DNA of 6,245 nt from CAZOBJ01 sp964577825 (GTDB lineage Bacteria > Planctomycetota > SZUA-567 > JAFGNG01): positions 1 through 6,245 of the forward strand of contig CAZOBJ010000149.1 of the NCBI GenBank assembly GCA_964577825.1, in the 5' to 3' direction. This document shows, piece after piece, positions 1 through 4,496 of this stretch. Made by a program: the position numbers and the translations under genes. Under the pieces are notes generated by a model that was given only the letters and a program-made list of their open reading frames with translations, did no database searches and was not told where the DNA came from. The stretch's first letter is position 1. Every line of letters starts with the position of its first letter.

Positions 1-1169
1 ATCCCTTTGCCCAGCCGATCAGCGGGCCGGACGAGAGCATCCTGGGCGTGATCGCAGAGCTCGCGCCGCGGGGCTGGCGCTACGACGCGGTCCTGCCCGG
101 ACAGAGCCCGTTTCGGCCCCGGTACGAGGCGCTCGGCTGCCGGGTGTTCGAGTATCCCATGAGCGTGATCAAGCGCAGCCTCAACCCGCTTTTCGTGGCG
201 CGATACGCGTGGCGGTTCTGGCCCACGGTGCGGTTCCTCTCGCGCCTGATCCGCGACACGGGCGCGCACCTTGTGCACACGAACGGCGCGGTGGTCCTGG
301 GCGGACCGCTGGCCGCGCGCCGTATGGGCCGACCAAGCGTGGTGCATGTGCGCTGCACAGCGATCGCCCGGCCCGCGGCCGTGGCGAGCGGTGTGGTGCG
401 GATGCTCGGCCGCACGAGCGCGCGCATCGTTGCGATCAGCGGCGCATGTGCGCAGCCGTTCGCCGGACGCGGCCTCGGCTCGCGCGTGACCGTGATCCCC
501 AACGGCGTGGACCTGGAGCGCTTCGCGCGCGCGGCCGCGGACCGGGACCTGTGGCGGCGCGCGTACGGCCTTGCGCCCGGAGCCCCGGTCGTGGGCCAGG
601 TGTGCCGCATCGGCGCGGACAAGGGCGTGCGCGAGTTTGTGGACCTGGCCGCACAGGTGCGCGAGGCCGTGCCCGAGGCCCACTTCGTGGTGGTCGGCGC
701 CCCGCACCTGGCGCGGGAGCATGCGTACCTCGGCGAAGTGCAGGACCGTGCTGCGCGCCTGGGGCTTGGCGACCGGGTCCATTTTGCCGGGCGGCGCGAG
801 GACATCCCGGCCGTGATGGCGGGCCTGGACGTGCTCGTGGCCCTGTCGCGCGAGGAGGGGCTCGGCCGCACGGCCATCGAGGCCATGGCCGCGGGCAGGC
901 CCGTGGTCGCGAACAACGTGCACGGCCTGCGCGAGGTCGTCTCGCACGGCGAGACCGGGTTCCTGGCCGGCCCGCGGGACACGCGCGACGCGGCGGGCCG
1001 CGTGGTCGCGCTCCTGAAGGACGCAGAGTTGCGCGCGCGCCTGGGCAGAGCCGGCCGGGCCCGGGCCGAGGCACGGTTCTCTGCGGCCACGTGCGCGCAG
1101 GCCGTCGAGCGCGTGTACGAAGAGGTGCTCGACGAGCACGCGCGCCGAGCGGACCGCGCGTCCGGGTGA
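1..1169 (+). CDS. Glycosyltransferase, GT4-like (GT-B fold), 5' end outside window
   Basis: Retaining GT-B glycosyltransferase that probably moves a sugar from a nucleotide-sugar donor onto a cell-surface glycan or other acceptor in the cytoplasm. The frame is open from base 3, and the residues before the GTG at 48 (PFAQPISGPDESILGVIAEL) still fit the family's N-terminal helix, usually GGAER-like. That GTG is therefore internal and the true start lies upstream. Numbering from it: an N-terminal Rossmann half with HTNGAVVLGG at about 77-86; the linker motif PNGVDLERF at 151-159, typical of the family; GRRED at 248-252; then the donor-binding EX7E motif with E270 and E278 (EEGLGRTAIEAMAAGRPVVA), followed by HGETGFL at 300-306. 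The C-terminus looks complete. Family assignment is firm; donor, acceptor and pathway cannot be read from this sequence. The next gene begins 150 bases downstream behind its own likely promoter. Confidence 0.93.
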   Translation, partial: PFAQPISGPDESILGVIAELAPRGWRYDAVLPGQSPFRPRYEALGCRVFEYPMSVIKRSLNPLFVARYAWRFWPTVRFLSRLIRDTGAHLVHTNGAVVLGGPLAARRMGRPSVVHVRCTAIARPAAVASGVVRMLGRTSARIVAISGACAQPFAGRGLGSRVTVIPNGVDLERFARAAADRDLWRRAYGLAPGAPVVGQVCRIGADKGVREFVDLAAQVREAVPEAHFVVVGAPHLAREHAYLGEVQDRAARLGLGDRVHFAGRREDIPAVMAGLDVLVALSREEGLGRTAIEAMAAGRPVVANNVHGLREVVSHGETGFLAGPRDTRDAAGRVVALLKDAELRARLGRAGRARAEARFSAATCAQAVERVYEEVLDEHARRADRASG

Positions 1170-1179
1170 GCGCCCGCGC

Positions 1180-1207
1180 TTGACACCTTCGGCCGTCGAG
1201 ATAGAGT
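1180..1207 (+). promoter_or_regulatory. Candidate sigma70-type promoter for the membrane-protein gene
   Basis: A perfect -35 box TTGACA (1180-1185) is followed after 16 bases by TAGAGT (1202-1207), which matches four of six consensus -10 positions. It lies 10 bases after the glycosyltransferase stop codon and points toward the gene starting at 1320. Transcription would be expected to begin near 1213-1215, giving a leader of about 105 nt. No transcript data support it; it is called from sequence alone. Confidence 0.5.
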
Positions 1208-1211
1208 GCAG

Positions 1212-1281
1212 GTGGCACGGGCCTACCGAGAGGGGCGAGCGAAGCGCGAGGCCTGATAGGTAGTCGAGGCGCATGTGCCGC
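1212..1281 (+). other. Possible structured 5' leader RNA
   Basis: In the leader between the candidate promoter and the gene at 1320, GTGGCAC (1212-1218) can pair with GTGCCGC (1275-1281) over seven positions, including one G-U. Nested inside, CTACC (1223-1227) can pair with GGTAG (1259-1263). An alternative stem, GGCCT (1220-1224) with AGGCC (1249-1253), overlaps the nested one, so the two are mutually exclusive. The outer stem begins almost exactly where the transcript is predicted to start. I do not recognise a known riboswitch or leader class. Such pairings can arise by chance in GC-rich DNA, so this is only a candidate. Confidence 0.25.
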
Positions 1282-1303
1282 AGGACAATGTGAGGGCCCC
1301 GGC

Positions 1304-1313
1304 GGAGGAGGAG
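1304..1313 (+). promoter_or_regulatory. Strong ribosome binding site fixing the start at 1320
   Basis: GGAGGAGGAG lies six bases before ATG 1320. An in-frame GTG at 1275 would add 15 residues, but those residues are encoded across this purine-rich site and look unlike protein. The ATG is therefore preferred. Confidence 0.8.
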
Positions 1314-1319
1314 ACCGAA

Positions 1320-2024
1320 ATGGCCAAAGGTTCGCGCTCGAGGTTGCGGCGAGGGTATCGCTTCTTGCGACAAGAGCCGCGATCCTGGCTCCTGGCGCTT
1401 GTAGTCCTCTTGGGCCTGGTGGCGGCTCCTAGAGTCGCGGTCGGCGGCATTATCGGGTTCGTGACAGCCGTGTTCGCCGACCCCTTGCGGCGGTGGGTCT
1501 ACCGCCCGGAGCTCAAGTTGGAGTTCGACGAGGACGTCCCCGGGTGCAAGTTGCGTACGCCGGAGAGAAGCAAGCCCACCGACACCCAGAGCATGGAGCG
1601 CGAGGCCTATTACGTGAGGGTCAAGGTCGCGAACGCGGCCGCCTCGCTCGCCAGGGGGTGCCGGGCGTACCTCGTGAACGTCGAGCGGCGCGACCACGCA
1701 GGCGAGTTCCAGCCCACCGACTACTGCGACACGATTCCCTTGCCCTGGTCCTACCGGGGCGAACAGGCCTACCGTCCGGTGGACCTGCCCAACGGCGTGG
1801 TGCAGTTCGTGGATCTTTTGTCCACGCGCAGCGACGCGGAGGAGTTCCAACCGGCGATTCGTCCCTTTCCGTATGCGTATCGCGGCCTGTTCAGGGAACA
1901 CGGGCAGTTCCGGTTCACGGTCCAGGTCTCGGGCGAGAACGTGGCGCCCACGCGCATCCGGATCACGTTCGACTGGCTCGGCGGGTGGAACGACTTCAGC
2001 GTACAGCGCGACGAGGAGGCGTAG
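1320..2024 (+). CDS. Membrane-anchored protein of unknown function
   Basis: A 234-residue protein I cannot name. The N-terminus is basic (several Arg/Lys within residues 3-21), followed by a hydrophobic stretch at about 23-52 that is interrupted by Arg38. This suggests one long membrane segment or a tight hairpin. The remaining 180 residues are soluble and rich in predicted beta strands: YYVRVKVAN at 97-105, CRAYLVNVE at 114-122, DTIPLPWSYRG at 137-147, VVQFVDLLST at 160-169, FRFTVQVSGEN at 197-207 and IRITFDWLGGWNDFSV at 213-228. The alternation resembles an immunoglobulin-like beta sandwich, and I have the impression of similar uncharacterised domains in many bacteria, but no function follows. 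It has its own likely promoter and a strong ribosome binding site. The first 35 or so codons are less GC-biased than the rest. The lipoprotein-like gene follows after 116 bases. The coding call is firm; any role is unknown. Confidence 0.85.
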   Translation: MAKGSRSRLRRGYRFLRQEPRSWLLALVVLLGLVAAPRVAVGGIIGFVTAVFADPLRRWVYRPELKLEFDEDVPGCKLRTPERSKPTDTQSMEREAYYVRVKVANAAASLARGCRAYLVNVERRDHAGEFQPTDYCDTIPLPWSYRGEQAYRPVDLPNGVVQFVDLLSTRSDAEEFQPAIRPFPYAYRGLFREHGQFRFTVQVSGENVAPTRIRITFDWLGGWNDFSVQRDEEA

Positions 2025-2128
2025 AGGGAGCGCGCGCGGGCCTGGAACCGTGGGACGCCCGGCCCCCGCGCCCGGCCCGACAGGAACGCGTGGGCGCATA
2101 CATTGCCGTGTGCACAGGGACGCAGAGC

Positions 2129-2135
2129 AGGAGGG
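2129..2135 (+). promoter_or_regulatory. Ribosome binding site marking lipoprotein start at 2141
   Basis: AGGAGGG lies five bases before ATG 2141. It decides the start: the long downstream frame has only a GTG at 2152 with no suitably spaced site, whereas ATG 2141, in the neighbouring frame, opens a good lipoprotein signal peptide. Confidence 0.75.
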
Positions 2136-2140
2136 CTGAC

Positions 2141-3018
2141 ATGCGTGTGGTGTGCGTTGTTGCGGCCTTCAGTACGATCCTGGCAATTGGGTGCCGCCAG
2201 GCGCCCCCCCGGCGACCTCGGAACGCACCCGGCCGGAGCGGATTGCCCGCATAGTAGCGTTCTTCTCGAATCCTCGCGGCAAGCCGCTCATGGACAGGCT
2301 CAAGCCGGGCGCCACGCTTCGCAATGAATTGCTCGCTCTTTCTGGGGAAGAGGCGCACCTCCTATCTAGGTCACTGGCCTCCATATTCTGGCGCACCAAC
2401 GACAAGGACGTGAAGCTGCGGATCACACTGGCCTTGGGCCTTGGGTTCAGAGGGTCCACAGAGGAGCTGTATCGCATACTCGCCCATTCACCGGACGTCT
2501 CTGACGTCGAGCTCGTGCAAGGTGTATTGTGGTCCCGGGACGGGGGCCTGGCGCCCTTGCCTGTGTATAGGCACGTGTGGAAGCGGCCGGACCTACCAGA
2601 GGCCACACGCGAGCGGGCCCGGCAGCGCTACCTATTCACGACCTGCCAAACGTGGCCCGAGGACACCTATGGTCTGCTTAAGCAGAAGGGCGCTTTCGAG
2701 CCAGGAATAACTGAGCAGGAGCGGCAAGCGGTTCTTGACGAGGTCATAGAGGACTTCGAGGCGTATGCACGCTATACGGTGGAGGAGTCTGACTGCGGCA
2801 AGCTCGTTGCGCCCCGCAGCCGCCTCCGTGTCCTCCTGAGGCGTACTTCCCTCGGCGGCAAGCCGCAGATGCTTCCAGACCCATATTCACCCGACAACGA
2901 GCCGCCGGAGGTCAAGGAAATCTGCCGCTTGGCGCGCGAGATGCTTCGTGAGCAAGCGAGTGAAGACGCGGGGGAGCCCGCGAGCCAACAGGACACGCAG
3001 GCGGCCCCGGCCGAATGA
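2141..3018 (+). CDS. Putative lipoprotein of unknown function, frameshifted at a C tract
   Basis: ATG 2141, with a good ribosome binding site, encodes MRVVCVVAAFSTILAIGC: one Arg, a hydrophobic core and an AIGC lipobox-like end with Cys18 as the predicted lipidation site. That frame stops at 2252-2254 after 37 residues. The long body lies in the frame one base back, open to the TGA at 3016-3018. The frames join at seven C (2204-2210); one more C would give a continuous 292-residue protein running RQAPPPATSERT through the junction. The body looks mostly alpha-helical. Residues of about 88-135 of the restored protein (KDVKLRITLALGLGF onward) weakly recall HEAT-type helical repeats, and the C-terminus from about 270 is an acidic, Ala/Gln-rich tail. 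I do not recognise a family. Codon use is looser than in neighbouring genes (AGG, ATA, CTA, TCT, AGT). It may be intact with a sequencing indel, phase-variable or a recent pseudogene. If the signal is not used, translation could begin at an internal codon instead. Confidence 0.7.
2204..2210 (+). repeat. Seven-C homopolymer at the frameshift point
   Basis: Seven consecutive C lie between the signal-peptide frame and the body frame of the lipoprotein gene. In the signal frame the codons are gcg ccc ccc cgg; the body frame reads ccg gcg acc. An eight-C tract would restore one frame. Such runs are prone to polymerase slippage and to sequencing or assembly error. Confidence 0.8.
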
Positions 3019-3052
3019 AGGCGCGATGCCCCTTGGGCCTCTTGTGCGCGGG

Positions 3053-3083
3053 GCGCGGGTCCGATGCGCCATGGGACCTGTGC
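3053..3083 (+). terminator. Strong hairpin after the lipoprotein gene, terminator-like
   Basis: Arms 3053-3066 and 3070-3083 pair at 13 of 14 positions around the three-base loop CGC. The only mismatch is G3063 against G3073, and two pairs are G-U (3055/3081 and 3057/3079). The core reads GGTCC-n-ATG-loop-CAT-n-GGACC. The G-U pairs would become A-C mismatches on the other strand, so the fold favours a plus-strand transcript. It begins 34 nt after the stop at 3018. There is no clear U tract (ATGCGTTCGCTTCG follows), so it is either a non-canonical terminator or 3'-end stabiliser, or an operator-like inverted repeat upstream of the oxidoreductase gene. Confidence 0.45.
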
Positions 3084-3238
3084 ATGCGTTCGCTTCGTAG
3101 TCGAGTCCAGCTCTTGACGCCCTGGCACGCGCCTTGATCCAGCAGCCGTAATGTGCGAGGATGCCTGGGCTGTGCCTGCGCGTGCAGCGCGCGGGACGGG
3201 GCTGGGTGCACGCACCGCACACCCGAGGACCAACAGAG

Positions 3239-3245
3239 AAGGAGG
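3239..3245 (+). promoter_or_regulatory. Ribosome binding site fixing oxidoreductase start at 3251
   Basis: AAGGAGG lies five bases before ATG 3251. An in-frame ATG at 3161 would add 30 residues before the Rossmann fold. Those residues lack family character, and the ribosome binding site would then be inside the coding region, so 3251 is preferred. Confidence 0.85.
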
Positions 3246-3250
3246 AACCC

Positions 3251-4432
3251 ATGAGCACGTTGCGCATCGGTCTGGTGGGCGCGGGGTTCGCCGCGCAGTT
3301 CCACTTCGAGTCTTTGCAACACGTGCACGGCGTGGACGCCCGGGCCACGGCCGTGACGAGCCTGCGCAAACAGAGCCGCGAGGCGTTCGCCCGAGACCAC
3401 GGCCTGGAGGCGTACGACAGCGTGGAGGCCATGCTCGAGCACGTGGACGTCGTGGATATCGTGAGCCCTCCGGCCGCGCATGACGAGGCGATCCTGGCCG
3501 CCGCGGCCGCGGGCAAGCACATCATCTGCGAGAAGCCGTTCTCCGGGTACTTCGGCCCGGAGGGCGCGGGCGAGGACTTCCGCGGCGACACGGCGCCCAA
3601 GGGCCCGATGCTCGAGGCGGTGCAGGACAGGCTCGCGCGCCTGGCCGAGGCGATCCGCGCGGGGCAGGGCGCGTTCGGATATGCCGAGAACTTCGTGTAC
3701 GCGCCCGCGGTGCAGAAGGAGCGCGAGATCGTGGAAAAGACCGGCGCCCAGCTCCTGCGCCAGACGGGCGAAGAGTCGCACAGCGGGTCGCATTCGAAGA
3801 CCTACGGCGTGTGGCGGCTCCAGGGCGGCGGGTCTCTTATGGGCAAGGCGTGCCATCCCCTGGGCGCGGTCCTGTACCTGAAGCGCATCGAGGGCCTGGC
3901 CGGGGCGGGCCGACCCATCCGGCCCAAGACCGTGACCGCGCGCTGCGAGCGGCTGACCGAGCTGCCGGGTTTCCGCGACGCGGGGTTCCTGCGCACCGGG
4001 TACCACGACTCCGAGGACCACGGGTGGATGCACCTGACCTTCGAGGACGGGACCATCGCGGACGTCACGAGCGGCGAGATCGTGCTCGGGGGCATCTACA
4101 ACTACCTGGACGTGTTCGCCAACAACCACCGCACGCGGTGCAACCTGAGCCCAATCCCGATGCTGGAGACCTTCAACCCGCGCGGCGCGCAGTTCGAGGA
4201 CATCTACACGGTCGAGAAGATTGGCACCAAGGAAGGCTGGACGCAGCTGACCCCGGACGAGAACTATACGCTCGGGTACATCGCGGAGATGCAGGACTTC
4301 GTGGAGTGCATGGCCCGGGGCCGCCGGCCCCAGAGCGACCTGGATCTCGCCCTGGACACGATCGCGGCCATCTACGCGGGCTACGCCTCGGACGAGGCCC
4401 GCGGCGCCGAGCAGGAGGTGCCGCTCTTGTAG
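3251..4432 (+). CDS. Gfo/Idh/MocA-family NAD(P)-dependent oxidoreductase
   Basis: A 393-residue cytoplasmic dehydrogenase, expected to oxidise or reduce a sugar, inositol or related polyol with NAD(P). The N-terminal Rossmann domain opens with MSTLRIGLVGAGFAAQFH (glycine motif at 7-12). DIVSPPAAHDEA at 69-80 is the usual end-of-strand segment, and CEKPFSGYFG at 93-102 carries the family's EKP motif with Lys95. The C-terminal substrate domain includes YAENFVYAPAVQK at 144-156, EESHSGSH at 174-181 and GGGSLMGKACHPLG at 192-205, with His202 at the expected catalytic position. Two features set it apart: an insertion-like segment after EKP (about 98-122), and Gly198 where many relatives have Asp in the GGGxxxDxGxH motif. 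It is somewhat longer than the common 330-360 residues. I believe it belongs to an extended subfamily in carbohydrate-use clusters, but the substrate is unknown. The convergent glycoside-hydrolase-like gene ends 64 bases away, which fits sugar catabolism. Confidence 0.93.
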   Translation: MSTLRIGLVGAGFAAQFHFESLQHVHGVDARATAVTSLRKQSREAFARDHGLEAYDSVEAMLEHVDVVDIVSPPAAHDEAILAAAAAGKHIICEKPFSGYFGPEGAGEDFRGDTAPKGPMLEAVQDRLARLAEAIRAGQGAFGYAENFVYAPAVQKEREIVEKTGAQLLRQTGEESHSGSHSKTYGVWRLQGGGSLMGKACHPLGAVLYLKRIEGLAGAGRPIRPKTVTARCERLTELPGFRDAGFLRTGYHDSEDHGWMHLTFEDGTIADVTSGEIVLGGIYNYLDVFANNHRTRCNLSPIPMLETFNPRGAQFEDIYTVEKIGTKEGWTQLTPDENYTLGYIAEMQDFVECMARGRRPQSDLDLALDTIAAIYAGYASDEARGAEQEVPLL

Positions 4433-4452
4433 GCGCGCACGCCACGCGCGCC
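4432..4452. terminator. GC hairpin between convergent genes, possible bidirectional terminator
   Basis: GGCGCGC (4432-4438) and GCGCGCC (4446-4452) form a perfect seven-base-pair stem with a seven-base loop, ACGCCAC. The stem starts on the last base of the oxidoreductase stop codon. It sits in the 64-base gap between two converging genes, where a shared terminator would be useful, but neither strand has a U tract beside it. In DNA this GC-rich, such a stem could be incidental. Confidence 0.3.
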
Positions 4453-4496
4453 GCGGCGGCACGGCACGCGAGCGTCCGTCCTTGCGCGATCTGCCG

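Noticed and set aside
80..1186. A 368-codon minus-strand frame opposite the glycosyltransferase.
   Set aside because: It is Arg/Ser/Ala/Thr-rich and has no recognisable motif. It shadows a gene with firm GT4 motifs.
1275..1319. GTG start giving a 249-residue version of the membrane protein.
   Set aside because: The added residues span the strong ribosome binding site at 1304-1313, which is correctly spaced for ATG 1320.
2034..2071. Inverted repeat GCGCGGG / CCCGCGC after the membrane-protein gene.
   Set aside because: The loop is 24 bases, the arms are simple GC sequence and no U tract follows; likely composition-driven.
2077..2104. Promoter-like CCGACA-16-TACATT upstream of the lipoprotein gene.
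   Set aside because: Each box matches only four of six consensus positions, and such matches are common by chance; too weak to annotate.
2152..3018. GTG 2152 as the true start of the lipoprotein body frame.
   Set aside because: The ribosome binding site is spaced for ATG 2141, and the first residues from 2152 are uncharacteristic, whereas 2141 gives a good lipoprotein signal. It stays possible only if the C tract is real and the gene is read without a signal.
1260..3105. The nine-base word GTAGTCGAG in two intergenic gaps (1260-1268 and 3097-3105).
   Set aside because: Only two copies, with different positions relative to start codons and no inverted symmetry; compatible with chance.
3114..3142. 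TTGACG as a -35 box for the oxidoreductase gene.
   Set aside because: No acceptable -10 element lies 15-19 bases downstream, so no promoter is called in this gap.
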